Part shown: positions 55,529-64,000 of the stretch, piece by piece
How the letters are laid out: each line of letters begins with the position of its first letter
Numbering within the stretch: the first letter of the stretch is position 1
Origin: Pantoea sp. GD03673
Lineage (GTDB): Bacteria; Pseudomonadota; Gammaproteobacteria; Enterobacterales; Enterobacteriaceae
Assembly: GCF_029844725.1 (NCBI RefSeq)
Contig: NZ_JAOCKJ010000010.1
Coordinates: 1 to 64,000, forward strand
Reading direction: 5' to 3'
Length of the DNA stretch: 64,000 nucleotides
Translations under genes and position numbers: made by a program
The notes under the pieces: model-generated
Told to the model about the DNA's origin: nothing
The model's database searches: none
The model's input: the letters and a program-made list of their open reading frames with translations, nothing else

Positions 55529-56233
55529 ATGACCGATAACCAAAATCCTGCACCGTACAGTGGCACTCTGTTTTTCGATGTCAATGAGACTCTGCTGGAC
55601 ACCACCGAACTGAACCGGGTCGTCGCGCAGCGGCTTGGCAACAAGCCAGAGCGCGCGGAGGCCTGGTTTACCTCACTGTTGCATCATTCACTGGTTGAGT
55701 CGGTAACCGGCAGCTGGCACAGCTTTGGTGAGATTGCCGAAGCGATACTGGAGATGACCGCTGCGCGTTACGGCATTACTCTGCCAGCTGATGCGACGCC
55801 ACTGGCTGACATTATCGCAGCGATGCCGCCGCATCCTGATGTTTTAGCGGGACTGACTGCCTTGCAGCAGCAGGGCTATATGCTGGTGGCACTCACCAAT
55901 TCTTCTGCCGCGCTGGCACAGAAACAGCTCAGTTCAGCCGGGCTGGAACCCTTGTTCGCACGCATTCTTAGCGTAGAGCAGGTGCAGGTCTACAAGCCCG
56001 ATCTGAAAGTTTATCAGTGGGCCATGAAAGAGATGGGCAAGCCCGTGTCAGAATGCATGATGGTGGCTGCGCATGGCTGGGATGTGGGTGGCGCAAAACG
56101 TGCAGGGATGAAGACCGCCTTTGTCAGCCGTCAGGGACAGGCACTTTATCCGCTGGCACCGGTACCCGATCTGATTGTCAGCGACTTGGGAGCACTGGCC
56201 GAAAAGCTTAAACCGCTCTGCCAGATGCAATAA
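55529..56233 (+). CDS. Haloacid dehalogenase type II family protein
   Basis: 234 residues. HAD-superfamily with the nucleophile in LFFDVNETLLD (Asp17), the motif II Thr/Ser in MLVALTNSSAALAQ, motif III Lys in QVYKPDLKVYQWA and motif IV in MMVAAHGWDVGGAKRAG. The order and the short helical cap fit L-2-haloacid dehalogenase type enzymes, which split carbon-halogen bonds by an ester intermediate; a phosphatase role is an alternative. The ATG has GGAGTC upstream. It is a single-gene unit; no other dehalogenation genes are adjacent. Confidence 0.88.
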   Translation: MTDNQNPAPYSGTLFFDVNETLLDTTELNRVVAQRLGNKPERAEAWFTSLLHHSLVESVTGSWHSFGEIAEAILEMTAARYGITLPADATPLADIIAAMPPHPDVLAGLTALQQQGYMLVALTNSSAALAQKQLSSAGLEPLFARILSVEQVQVYKPDLKVYQWAMKEMGKPVSECMMVAAHGWDVGGAKRAGMKTAFVSRQGQALYPLAPVPDLIVSDLGALAEKLKPLCQMQ

Positions 56234-56600
56234 GCCGTAGCTTCACATGACACTCAGCCTGCCTGGGTCTTAAACGCCGATCTGATCGCTTCCACGATGC
56301 CCCCGGAAAGAGTCATGTCGTCCAGCACGGAAATGCTTTTTTGAGCTTGCCAGCGAGCTGCCAGCCATTTTCCTTCAATACGAATAATGCGGCTCGCGTC
56401 CTGATCGGGCCGTCTTCCTTCAGATGCTGCTGTGCACGCGGGAATGTCACCAATACGCGCGCTTCATCAGCCATCTCTTTTCGGCGCGGTGGTATAACTT
56501 TGCAGGTATAGAGCACATGCCCGGTTACGTCGGGATAATCCCTGTCATGGCAGCATTAATTGCTGCCCGAAAACAGTAATAAAAAGGATTTATGATGCGG
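56234..56600 (-). pseudogene. Possible decayed small gene (unrecognised)
   Basis: On the minus strand two adjacent open frames appear to be pieces of one small protein: an upstream part at about 56516-56313 (ADEARVLVTFPRAQQH) and a downstream part near 56420-56260 in another frame (RIIRIEGKWLAARWQAQKS, then SVLDDMTLSGGIVEAIR) ending at TGA. The second piece has a protein-like pattern, suggesting a frameshift. I do not recognise the family, and both pieces could be chance frames. Confidence 0.35.
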
Positions 56601-56617
56601 AAACGCTAATTTTTTGT

Positions 56618-56983
56618 TCAGGGTTTAACCACAATGCACAGCAGCCCGATGACAATAATCACCACGCCCGCCAGACTATGCCAGCTGAACGCCTCATGAA
56701 ACACAGGCAGGCAGACAGCCACCAGCCAGACCAGCACGTAACTCAGGCTGAGCATCGGATAAAGCCGGTTAAGCGGAAAATAGTGCAGTGCCCGAATCCA
56801 GCAAAGCATGGAGATACCATAAGCAGCCAGCCCGGCCAGCAACAGTAATGCGGGCAGTATGGCAACAGCAGGCAGCGACATGAGGCTGCTGGCATCGGGC
56901 AGTTGCGGCATCGCCCAGCGCATCATCAGCTGTGCCGCTGAAACCAGCAGCACGCTGCATGCGACCCATCCGTACCCTTTCAT
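56618..56983 (-). CDS. arnF: ArnF, undecaprenyl-phosphate-L-Ara4N flippase subunit
   Basis: 121 residues, four transmembrane helices of the EamA/SMR type (GWVACSVLLVSAAQLMMRWA, AILPALLLLAGLAAYGISM, YPMLSLSYVLVWLVAV, LAGVVIIVIGLLCIV). With ArnE it forms the heterodimer that turns undecaprenyl-phosphate-aminoarabinose to the outer face of the inner membrane. It is the last gene of the arnBCADTEF operon, overlapping arnE by four bases (ATGA). Length is close to the E. coli 128 residues. There is no clear terminator after it; an AT-rich 380-base gap follows. Confidence 0.93.
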   Translation of the reverse strand: MKGYGWVACSVLLVSAAQLMMRWAMPQLPDASSLMSLPAVAILPALLLLAGLAAYGISMLCWIRALHYFPLNRLYPMLSLSYVLVWLVAVCLPVFHEAFSWHSLAGVVIIVIGLLCIVVKP

Positions 56984-57300
56984 AGCTGGCTCGCCATCAG
57001 CGCCACACCCGTAACCACCAGCAGGGTTCCGGCGATCTGACGCAGTGTTAAACGCTCATGCCAGAGGATGCGGCCAGCCAGCGCAACGAAAATGAAGTTG
57101 AGGCTCAGCATCGGATAGGCCTGGCTCACTGGCACCCGCTGCAGCACCAGCAGCCAGAGGAGCATAGCAATGCCCAGCAACAGCATGCTCACCCCAATCC
57201 AGATTAAGCGGACCTGGCGTGAAGCCACGTGGGTCGCCTGTTTCTGACACAGCTGCGCACTGCAGCTGAGCAGACTCACCAGCACAATCAGCAGCAGCAT
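56980..57300 (-). CDS. arnE: ArnE, undecaprenyl-phosphate-L-Ara4N flippase subunit
   Basis: 106 residues with four hydrophobic helices and the family motif QLCQKQATHVA near the start, plus RVPVSQAYPMLSLNFIFVALAG. It partners with ArnF. The start is the ATG at 57300, sharing one base with the arnT stop (TGATG); this fits translational coupling. The frame could start three bases earlier at a GTG, which is less likely. Confidence 0.92.
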   Translation of the reverse strand: MLLLIVLVSLLSCSAQLCQKQATHVASRQVRLIWIGVSMLLLGIAMLLWLLVLQRVPVSQAYPMLSLNFIFVALAGRILWHERLTLRQIAGTLLVVTGVALMASQL

Positions 57301-58961
57301 CACTTCATCTGACTGTAGTAGAGGCAGACCAGCCTGCCCTGGCGATAGACGACATCCGGCACCGGGACATCCTCGCCGATATCGCTGTGTACCGAGTCGA
57401 CCAGCAGTAACAGAGACACGCTTCCGATGCGGCGATGGTCGGCAAGCCAGCCGCCAAAGTCTGCCTGAGAGACAAAGCGGGATTGGGCATCCGGATAGCT
57501 CAGCCCATATTCCAGCTCGCCTTTGGTGTCGTAGAAGCCGATGTCACTACGCTGCAGATGCCAGGCGACAGCAGACGCCACGCCAGGATTGTCCGCCAGA
57601 ATAAAGCGGCTGGACGCCAGACGGTCGCTGATTGTCGAGACAAAGTGCTGCGGCTGTTTGGCATCACGAATTTTATCCGGGATCGCTGATCCAATACACA
57701 GCGCGATGCCCAGCGGGCAAAGCGCGGCCACCAGCCAGCGGCGTTGTGAAGATCGGCAACTGTATGCACCCACCAGACCCCAGACGAGAAACGCCAGTGC
57801 CCCCAGCGCCAGCTTCAGCATCTCATGCGTGGCGAACAAGGGATGATGCGTCACGCTCCAGGGTGCCAGCACCAGCAAGACCGTTGCCAGGGTGATGACG
57901 CCGAAAATCAGGTTGATCCAGCCATTGACCGTTAATACGCGACCTGCCCGCTGCGCAGCGTTCAGTCCATAATGGGCCATCAGCAGCGACAGCGGGACAA
58001 AACAGGGCAGGATATAGGTCGGCAGTTTGCCTTTTGCCAGGCTGAAAAACAGCAGCGGCATCACCGTCCAGCTCAGCAGATAGAGCGCGCCGGGATAAGG
58101 TTGACGTTCACGCCATCCGGTCATCAACGCGCCCGGTAACAGCGCCAGCCACGGAAGCGTGCCCAGCAGCAAAATCGGCAGGTAATACCAGAAAGGCGCT
58201 TTATGCTGCGCATTGTCTTCCGCAAAGCGCTGGATGTGCTCAACCCAGAAGAAGTAATGCCAGAAATCGGGTGCCTGATGATAGATTGCCACCGCCCAGG
58301 GTGCGCTGATTGCCGCGGCAGAAATCACCGCCAGAGGCCCGAAGCAGAGCAGCTCCTGCATTCTCTTGCGCCAGATTGCCCAGGGCAGAATGGCCAGTAC
58401 CGGCAGCGCCAGCGCCAGAAAGCCTTTAGTCATAAAGCCCATGCCACAGGCGAGACCCAGCAACAGATAGCCGCCCGCGCGTCTGGCGCGTCCGCTGGCT
58501 TCTGTCGCCAGCCAGAAGCTGCACATCGCTGCCGCCAGCCAGAGCATCAGCATCGGATCGAGCACCGCATAGGTGCCAACGCCATAAACCAGGAGCGAAC
58601 TGAGGAAAATCAGGGTGCCGACAGCGGCGGTGCGCGTTGAACCAAACAGTCTTCTGCCAAGCCAGTAAATCAGCGCAGCGGTGATCGCCGTTGAGAATAT
58701 CGATCCCGCCCGCACGCCAAAATTGTTGTGACCAAACAACCACTGACCCAGCGAGTTGACCCAGTAGCCCGCTATCGGTTTTTCAAAATAGCGCAGGCCG
58801 AAGAAGTGCGGCGTGACCCCGTTTCCGGTCGCCAGCATCTCGCGGCTGATCTCCGCATAGCGGGTCTCATCCGGTTGCCAGAGATCGCGGAATACGGGTG
58901 GAATCAGGTAATAGAGAATGAAGAAGCTGAAAAAAAGCACCCACTTCGTGTTGTTACGCAT
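57300..58961 (-). CDS. arnT: ArnT, lipid A aminoarabinosyltransferase
   Basis: 553 residues. A GT-C type inner-membrane glycosyltransferase with about 13 helices; the catalytic first loop (WQPDETRYAEISREML) with its acidic pair and the conserved RYFEKPIAGYW and GTYAVLDPMLM segments match E. coli ArnT (550 residues). It transfers L-Ara4N from undecaprenyl phosphate to lipid A phosphates in the periplasm, giving polymyxin and cationic-peptide resistance. The ATG at 58961 is preferred; a GTG at 58967, which overlaps the arnD stop, is possible. It follows arnD immediately. Confidence 0.95.
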   Translation of the reverse strand: MRNNTKWVLFFSFFILYYLIPPVFRDLWQPDETRYAEISREMLATGNGVTPHFFGLRYFEKPIAGYWVNSLGQWLFGHNNFGVRAGSIFSTAITAALIYWLGRRLFGSTRTAAVGTLIFLSSLLVYGVGTYAVLDPMLMLWLAAAMCSFWLATEASGRARRAGGYLLLGLACGMGFMTKGFLALALPVLAILPWAIWRKRMQELLCFGPLAVISAAAISAPWAVAIYHQAPDFWHYFFWVEHIQRFAEDNAQHKAPFWYYLPILLLGTLPWLALLPGALMTGWRERQPYPGALYLLSWTVMPLLFFSLAKGKLPTYILPCFVPLSLLMAHYGLNAAQRAGRVLTVNGWINLIFGVITLATVLLVLAPWSVTHHPLFATHEMLKLALGALAFLVWGLVGAYSCRSSQRRWLVAALCPLGIALCIGSAIPDKIRDAKQPQHFVSTISDRLASSRFILADNPGVASAVAWHLQRSDIGFYDTKGELEYGLSYPDAQSRFVSQADFGGWLADHRRIGSVSLLLLVDSVHSDIGEDVPVPDVVYRQGRLVCLYYSQMK

Positions 58962-58966
58962 CCGCA

Positions 58967-59869
58967 CTAGTCCGCCTCTTCAGTCAGTTTCTGGCAGCCC
59001 AGCCACCCTTCCCGTCCGGGGATTTCGCCTCTGACTACCTTGCCTGTCGGCAAAGTGCTCAGATCATCGGGCAGCAGCTCGCCTAACGGACAGAACACAA
59101 TACCGTGTTGTTCTGCCGCATCCAGCAGCCGTTCAAAATCCGCATAGCCGATAATCCCCTCAACTTCAGCATGCACGGTATAAACAGCACCTTCATCAGA
59201 AGCGAGCATCTTCGCCAGAATGTAATCGTTGTAGCCTGCAGCGCTGACCTCGCGGCCAACCACTTCATCCCACGTGGGCAGCGTCACCGGAATCTGTACG
59301 GTACCAATCTGACCATCCGGTAACAGGGGCCGGAACGGGCCGCTGCCACGACAGTCGCTGTTATAGTGAAAACCAAAGTCCTGTTTGGCGGCGATCACCC
59401 GGCCATCAGCGCGCCAGCCCGCGACAGCCGAGCAGCTGACAGGATGACCGAGAATCTCACTCAGCGTTTCAGTGCCGCGAGCTATCTGCTCAACCAGCTT
59501 GTCCTGTGGCCAGATGCCCGCCCAGGTCTGCCAGGCAAAGTGGTCCCAGGCATGCAGGCCGACCTCATGCTGGCGGGTGGCGTCTTCCATGATGTGCCGC
59601 AGGCCGCGTCCCATCTCCTTTCCCGGCCAGGCCGTTCCGGCGAGCAGAATGTCCCAGCCATAGAGCGATGCGGCACGGGAGCGCAGCATCTTTATGAGAA
59701 AGGCCGGTTTCACCAGCCGCCAGAGATGGCGGCCCATGTTGTCCGGTCCCACACTGAAGAAAAAGCTGGCCCGTACCGCATGACGCCGGAACAGCTCAAG
59801 CAGCGCTGGCACACCCTGCTTCGTGCCGCGCCAGGTATCTACGTCAATCCGCAGGCCAATCTTCTTCAT
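58967..59869 (-). CDS. arnD: ArnD, deformylase of undecaprenyl-P-4-deoxy-4-formamido-L-arabinose
   Basis: 300 residues, NodB-type polysaccharide deacetylase fold: GLRIDVDTW with the metal-binding Asp pair near the start, HAWDHFAWQ with the metal His set, and [13 protein letters not shown]. It removes the formyl group from the lipid-linked sugar so that ArnT can use it. The start is the ATG at 59869, overlapping the arnA stop (TGATG) by one base. The stop is just ahead of arnT. Length matches E. coli (296). Confidence 0.94.
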   Translation of the reverse strand: MKKIGLRIDVDTWRGTKQGVPALLELFRRHAVRASFFFSVGPDNMGRHLWRLVKPAFLIKMLRSRAASLYGWDILLAGTAWPGKEMGRGLRHIMEDATRQHEVGLHAWDHFAWQTWAGIWPQDKLVEQIARGTETLSEILGHPVSCSAVAGWRADGRVIAAKQDFGFHYNSDCRGSGPFRPLLPDGQIGTVQIPVTLPTWDEVVGREVSAAGYNDYILAKMLASDEGAVYTVHAEVEGIIGYADFERLLDAAEQHGIVFCPLGELLPDDLSTLPTGKVVRGEIPGREGWLGCQKLTEEAD

Positions 59870-61848
59870 CACTTATCAGCCTGCTGTTCGATAGTGCGCA
59901 GGAAGAAGTCGAGCGTGTTGTCGATAGTGACATCCATCGTGACGGTCGGCGTCCAGCCGAGTAAACGACGCGCATTGCGGATAGCAGGTTTGCGGTGCTC
60001 AACATCCTGATAGCCTTTACCGTAGTAGCTGCTGCTTTCTACTTCACGGAAACCGGCGAATGGCGGGAACTGACTGCGTAGCGGATGACGCTCGAAGCTT
60101 TCCAGCAACTGTTCGGCCAGCTCTTTAATACTGGCTTCGTTATCCGGGTTACCGATATTGATGATCTGGCCATCACAATTCTGCTGTTTGTTTTCGATGA
60201 TGCGGAACAGCGCTTCAACGCCATCCCTGATATCGGTAAAGCAGCGCTTCTGTTTGCCGCCGTCAATCAGCTTGATGGGCGAACCTTCTACCAGGTTGAG
60301 GATCAGCTGAGTGATCGCGCGGGAACTGCCGATGCGCGCCGCATTGAGGTTGTCCAGACGCGGTCCCATCCAGTTAAAAGGACGGAACAGGGTAAAACGC
60401 AGTCCCTCTTTTTCACCGTAGGCCCAGATCACCCGGTCCAGCAGTTGTTTGGATACCGAGTAGATCCAGCGCTGTTTGTTTATCGGCCCTACCACCAGGT
60501 TTGAGCAATCCTCATCGAAGCTGGCATCCGTACACATGCCGTAGACCTCAGATGTGGACGGGAAAATGATGCGCTTCTGATACTTCACACAGTCGCGGAT
60601 GATTTTCAGGTTCTCTTCGAAATCAAGCTCAAACACGCGCAACGGGTTGCGGGTGTACTCAATCGGCGTAGCGATTGCCACCAGCGGCAGGATGACGTCA
60701 CATTTTTTGATGTGATACTCAATCCATTCGGAATGAATGGCGATATCCCCTTCAACGAAATGGAAGCGCGGATGTTCCAGGAAGCGGCTGATGGCATCGG
60801 AACTGATGTCCAGGCCGTAGACTTCAAAATTCGCATCCTGCAACAAACGCTCGGTGAGATGGTTACCGATAAAGCCGTTAACACCGAGGATCAGTACGCG
60901 GGTGCGGCGCTGCAGCGCCGACTGCGGCTGTGAATAGAGCAGTGCGCCTGGCACCATGCCCAGGCTCTGCGCCAGCTGGCTGCCGTTCATGTAAACGCCA
61001 TGCTCAGACTGTCCGGTCTGGATCTCCAGCGCGCCCTCACCACAGGCGATAAGAAACGGCTGTTTAGAAATGACAGTGCCCGGCTTCGCCTGATGCGGCT
61101 GCGGATGAACCCGGCTCTTCCAGACGATAAATTTAACCGAACCGGCAAAGGCGAATGCGCCAGGCCAGGGATCGGTGACCGCTCTGACCAGATTGTGAAT
61201 GACCTGAGCAGGCTGATTCCAGTCAATGCGGCCATCCTCGGCCGAACGACCGCCTACGCGGGTTGCCTGACGCTCATCCTGTGGCCACTCACTGACATCA
61301 CCGTGCCGCAGGCGAGGCAGTATGTCGCTCAGCAGCTGCCCGGCAGCCTGGGTTAATTTTCGATGCAGCGTCAGCGCATTGTCCTGATCGTCAATGGTCA
61401 CCTTCTGCTGCGCCAGAATATTACCGGCATCCGCACGCTTCACCATGCGATGCAGCGTGACGCCCGTTTCCTGTTCGCCATTGACCAGCGCCCAGTTCAG
61501 CGGTGCCCGGCCGCGGTATTTTGGCAGCAGCGAACCATGCAGGTTAAAGGCACCCTTCCTGGCACATTGCAGGATCTCATCGCTCAGCAGATGGCGATAG
61601 TAGAAGGAGAAGATCATCTGTGGTGCCATGGTACGGATGCGGTCAAGCCAGATCGGATGATTCGCCTCATCCGGCGCATAGACCGGAATGCCGTGCTCTG
61701 CCGCCAGACGGGCAACGGAGCCGAAAAAGTGATTTTCGGTCGCCACATCATTGTGCGTAAAAATGGCGGTGATCTCATAGCCTGCATTCAGCAGAGCATT
61801 GATGCCGACACAGCCCATGTCGTGATAGGCGAAAACAACGGTCTTCAT
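59869..61848 (-). CDS. arnA: ArnA, bifunctional UDP-GlcA decarboxylase / UDP-L-Ara4N formyltransferase
   Basis: 659 residues, as in E. coli (660). The N-terminal 300 residues form the formyltransferase ([20 protein letters not shown] with the catalytic Asn and His). The C-terminal 340 residues form the NAD-dependent decarboxylase with the Rossmann motif [10 protein letters not shown], the SEVYGMC serine and the YSVSKQ Tyr-Lys pair. The enzyme makes UDP-4-keto-pentose and later formylates UDP-L-Ara4N. Both active sites look intact. It overlaps arnC by four bases (ATGA). Confidence 0.96.
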   Translation of the reverse strand: MKTVVFAYHDMGCVGINALLNAGYEITAIFTHNDVATENHFFGSVARLAAEHGIPVYAPDEANHPIWLDRIRTMAPQMIFSFYYRHLLSDEILQCARKGAFNLHGSLLPKYRGRAPLNWALVNGEQETGVTLHRMVKRADAGNILAQQKVTIDDQDNALTLHRKLTQAAGQLLSDILPRLRHGDVSEWPQDERQATRVGGRSAEDGRIDWNQPAQVIHNLVRAVTDPWPGAFAFAGSVKFIVWKSRVHPQPHQAKPGTVISKQPFLIACGEGALEIQTGQSEHGVYMNGSQLAQSLGMVPGALLYSQPQSALQRRTRVLILGVNGFIGNHLTERLLQDANFEVYGLDISSDAISRFLEHPRFHFVEGDIAIHSEWIEYHIKKCDVILPLVAIATPIEYTRNPLRVFELDFEENLKIIRDCVKYQKRIIFPSTSEVYGMCTDASFDEDCSNLVVGPINKQRWIYSVSKQLLDRVIWAYGEKEGLRFTLFRPFNWMGPRLDNLNAARIGSSRAITQLILNLVEGSPIKLIDGGKQKRCFTDIRDGVEALFRIIENKQQNCDGQIINIGNPDNEASIKELAEQLLESFERHPLRSQFPPFAGFREVESSSYYGKGYQDVEHRKPAIRNARRLLGWTPTVTMDVTIDNTLDFFLRTIEQQADK

Positions 61849-62828
61849 GATTGAGTATCCTGTACAGAAGGCTCTTCAGGAGCCTGAACAATGCGTTGAA
61901 CGAAATAGCGCGGACGCGCGCGAACGTCGTTGTAAATGCGCCCGATGTACTCCCCGAGCAGTCCCATACCCACGAACTGGGCACCGATAAACATGAACAG
62001 CACGGCGAACAAGACAAAGACGCCATCACCCGCCCAGGCCGCACCAAAAAAGAGGCGCAGCACGAGCAGCACCAGCGAGAAAGCAAAGCCCGAGAGCGCA
62101 ATCAGGCTGCCGACCACGCTGAGCAATCGCAGCGGCGTGGTCGTCAGACAGGTCACCAGGTCGTACATCAGGTTGATCAGGCGCATAAAGCTGTATTTCG
62201 AATCGCCAAAAGCCCGCTCGGCGTGGATCACCGGCAGCTCCAGGGTGTGACGGGCAAAGGTGTTGGCCAGAATCGGAATGAAGGTGCTGCGCTCATGGCA
62301 ATTGAGCATCGCTTCGACGATGTGGCGGCGATAGGCGCGCAGCATGCAGCCGTAATCACCCATCGCTTTACCGGTGACCCGCTGAATCAGGCGGTTGAGC
62401 GTGCGTGAGGCTTGACGACGAAACCAGGTGTCCTGTCGCTGCTGCCGGACGGTGCCCACGACGTCATACCCCTGACGCGCAGCCTCTACCAGTCTCGGGA
62501 TCTCTTCCGGCGGATTCTGCAGATCGGCATCCAGGGTAATAATCAGGTCGCCCCGGACCTGGCTGAATCCGGCCATGATGGCGGAGTGCTGACCGTAGTT
62601 GCGGTTAAGCAACACGCCCGTTATGCGGCTGCCGGGAACCGTGGCGGCCTGTTCGATCAGTTCGGCAGAGCGGTCACTGCTGCCGTCATCCACCAGCAGA
62701 ATTTCATACTCAAGGTTGATGGAGTCACAGGCGGCACAGGTGCGCTGCATCAGCGCTGGCAGGCTCTCCTGCTCGTTATAGACCGGGATCACCACGGACA
62801 ACATATTGATCGGTTTGCTATCGCGCAT
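61845..62828 (-). CDS. arnC: ArnC, undecaprenyl-phosphate 4-deoxy-4-formamido-L-arabinose transferase
   Basis: 327 residues, a GT2-family enzyme ([39 protein letters not shown]) with two C-terminal transmembrane helices and the membrane-edge motif [22 protein letters not shown]. It links the formylated sugar to undecaprenyl phosphate on the cytoplasmic face. The start is the ATG at 62828 (GGGAG six bases upstream, inside the arnB end); an in-frame start further up at 62849 has no ribosome site. It begins one base after arnB ends. Confidence 0.95.
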   Translation of the reverse strand: MRDSKPINMLSVVIPVYNEQESLPALMQRTCAACDSINLEYEILLVDDGSSDRSAELIEQAATVPGSRITGVLLNRNYGQHSAIMAGFSQVRGDLIITLDADLQNPPEEIPRLVEAARQGYDVVGTVRQQRQDTWFRRQASRTLNRLIQRVTGKAMGDYGCMLRAYRRHIVEAMLNCHERSTFIPILANTFARHTLELPVIHAERAFGDSKYSFMRLINLMYDLVTCLTTTPLRLLSVVGSLIALSGFAFSLVLLVLRLFFGAAWAGDGVFVLFAVLFMFIGAQFVGMGLLGEYIGRIYNDVRARPRYFVQRIVQAPEEPSVQDTQS

Positions 62829-62829
62829 C

Positions 62830-63966
62830 TCAGGCTCCCGCAATGTCATGTAAAGCCTGAATTACGCGGTCGACATCCTGATCCGTCATTGACGGAAACA
62901 GCGGAATCGAACACATCTGCTGACTGTTACGTTCACTGGCGGGCAGGCGCAGATCGGGGTAGCGCTCGCGGTAATATTTGTGGGTGTGCGCTGCACGAAA
63001 ATGCAGGCCGCTGCCGATGTTCTGCGCCTTCAGCGCCTGCATAAAGGCATCGCGAGACAGTCCGCAGCGTTGCTCATCAATACGGATAATAAACAGGTGC
63101 CACGCATGCTGATGTGACCCTGCTGGCAGAGAGAGTGGCGTGAAAGGCAGCGAGCGCAGCGCGTCAAGATAGCGTTCGGCAATCTCACGGCGGCGAGCAA
63201 TAAAACCCGGCAGTTTCTGTAACTGCACCAGCGCAATCGCTGCGCTGATATCGGGCAGATTGTATTTAAAGCCGGGCATCATCACTTCCGCCTGCGGCAG
63301 ACGCCCCTGCGTCTGTCGATCAAACGCATCCACCGCCAGGCCATGAAACTTCAGGCTGCGGATACGATCGGCAAGCGCGGCATCATCGGTTACCACCAGG
63401 CCGCCTTCTGCGCAGGTGATGTTTTTGATAGCGTGGAAAGAGAAAATTGCCGTGCCGCGATGCCCGACCGGCTTGCCATGATACGTCGTGCCCACCGCGT
63501 GAGCCGCATCCTCAATGATGGCGATGCCATGCTGCTCAGCAAGCTGATAGATTGGTGCGATATCGGCGGGCGCACCGGCGTAATGCACCGGAATAATGGC
63601 GCGGGTGCGGGGCGTAATGGCCTGTGCTATCAGTTCTGCCGTTACCATCAGGTTGTCAGGATCGACATCAATCATCACAGGCGTAGCGCCCAATAGCGTG
63701 ATCAGGTTCAGGGTAGAGACCCAGGTCATGGACGGCGTGATCACTTCATCGCCAGGCCCGATTCCCATCGCCATCAGCGTGACATGCATTCCGGCCGTGG
63801 CAGAGCTCACTGCAATGGCATGCTGGTTGCCCGTCAGCTGAACAAAAGCCTGCTCCAGTTCAGCGCATTTCGCCCCGGTTGTTATCCATCCGGAATCGAA
63901 TACCGCTTTAACAGCAGCCAGCTCCTCATCACCGAATGAAGGGCGGGAAAATGGCAAAAAATCCAT
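62830..63966 (-). CDS. arnB: ArnB, UDP-4-amino-4-deoxy-L-arabinose aminotransferase
   Basis: 378 residues, PLP-dependent DegT/ArnB aminotransferase: [14 protein letters not shown] contains the lysine that binds PLP, with [33 protein letters not shown] and [15 protein letters not shown]. It converts UDP-4-keto-pentose to UDP-L-Ara4N using glutamate. It is the first gene of the operon; the start is the ATG at 63966 with CAGGAG upstream. The promoter, including any PhoP or PmrA box, lies beyond the window edge. The whole operon, arnB to arnF, is complete and in the E. coli order. Confidence 0.95.
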   Translation of the reverse strand: MDFLPFSRPSFGDEELAAVKAVFDSGWITTGAKCAELEQAFVQLTGNQHAIAVSSATAGMHVTLMAMGIGPGDEVITPSMTWVSTLNLITLLGATPVMIDVDPDNLMVTAELIAQAITPRTRAIIPVHYAGAPADIAPIYQLAEQHGIAIIEDAAHAVGTTYHGKPVGHRGTAIFSFHAIKNITCAEGGLVVTDDAALADRIRSLKFHGLAVDAFDRQTQGRLPQAEVMMPGFKYNLPDISAAIALVQLQKLPGFIARRREIAERYLDALRSLPFTPLSLPAGSHQHAWHLFIIRIDEQRCGLSRDAFMQALKAQNIGSGLHFRAAHTHKYYRERYPDLRLPASERNSQQMCSIPLFPSMTDQDVDRVIQALHDIAGA

Positions 63967-64000
63967 GCTAAAACTCCTGCAAATCAAACCCATAAACTGT

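Overview
The window looks like the replication end of a large plasmid (megaplasmid) from an Erwiniaceae bacterium, most likely Pantoea. It opens with a RepFIB-type initiator gene and a long array of iterons. Most encoded proteins are enterobacterial in flavour (YajD, YjbJ, YdeP, Ahr, FeoAB and ArnBCADTEF read almost like their E. coli counterparts). No rRNA, tRNA, CRISPR array or intact insertion sequence was seen. The Pantoea and large-plasmid assignment is an inference from gene content.

Layout. 1-2.3 kb: repA and 14 clear iterons (ori). 2.5-10.4 kb: a signalling and stress block with two BLUF-EAL blue-light proteins (one BluF-like with a decayed EAL site, one BlrP1-like with an intact site), a GAF/degenerate-GGDEF/EAL protein, a MerR regulator of the MlrA/BluR type, small stress proteins (DUF3606, YjbJ) and a broken hsp20 gene. 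11-16.8 kb: two small unknown genes and two membrane chemoreceptors, the first with a good FliA promoter and a C-terminal NWESF tether. 16.9-27 kb: a metallo-beta-lactamase-fold protein, a membrane phosphoesterase, YdeP oxidoreductase, YajD, an orphan RND pump, a YciG-like KGG protein. 27.4-36.2 kb: a soluble FIST chemoreceptor, the Ahr aldehyde reductase, a DUF2268 metalloprotease, two H-NS paralogues, a diguanylate cyclase, a VOC protein and a DUF2256 zinc protein. 37-41.2 kb: feoAB, then a Cre-type recombinase with a 34-bp lox-like site upstream, probably the plasmid dimer-resolution system.

42.1-52.4 kb is the most unusual part: an organosulfur (sulfonate/sulfone) utilisation locus. A leftward set (ssuD, FAD/NAD(P) protein, LLM monooxygenase, MFS carrier, acyl-CoA-dehydrogenase-like SfnB/DszC-type enzyme) faces a rightward gene for a sigma-54 activator whose C-terminus, beyond the DNA-binding helix, is a complete SsuA-like sulfonate-binding domain. 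A separate SsuA-type periplasmic binding protein follows. A near-perfect -24/-12 sigma-54 promoter lies in front of ssuD. The regulator appears to have captured the transporter's binding domain as its ligand sensor. A glutathione-independent formaldehyde dehydrogenase follows and could clear formaldehyde released from C1 sulfur compounds.

54-64 kb: a Phd/RelE-type toxin-antitoxin pair with a perfect 12-bp inverted-repeat operator, a Nudix hydrolase, a HAD dehalogenase-type protein and the complete arnBCADTEF operon (lipid A aminoarabinose modification), tightly overlapped and running leftwards to the window edge.
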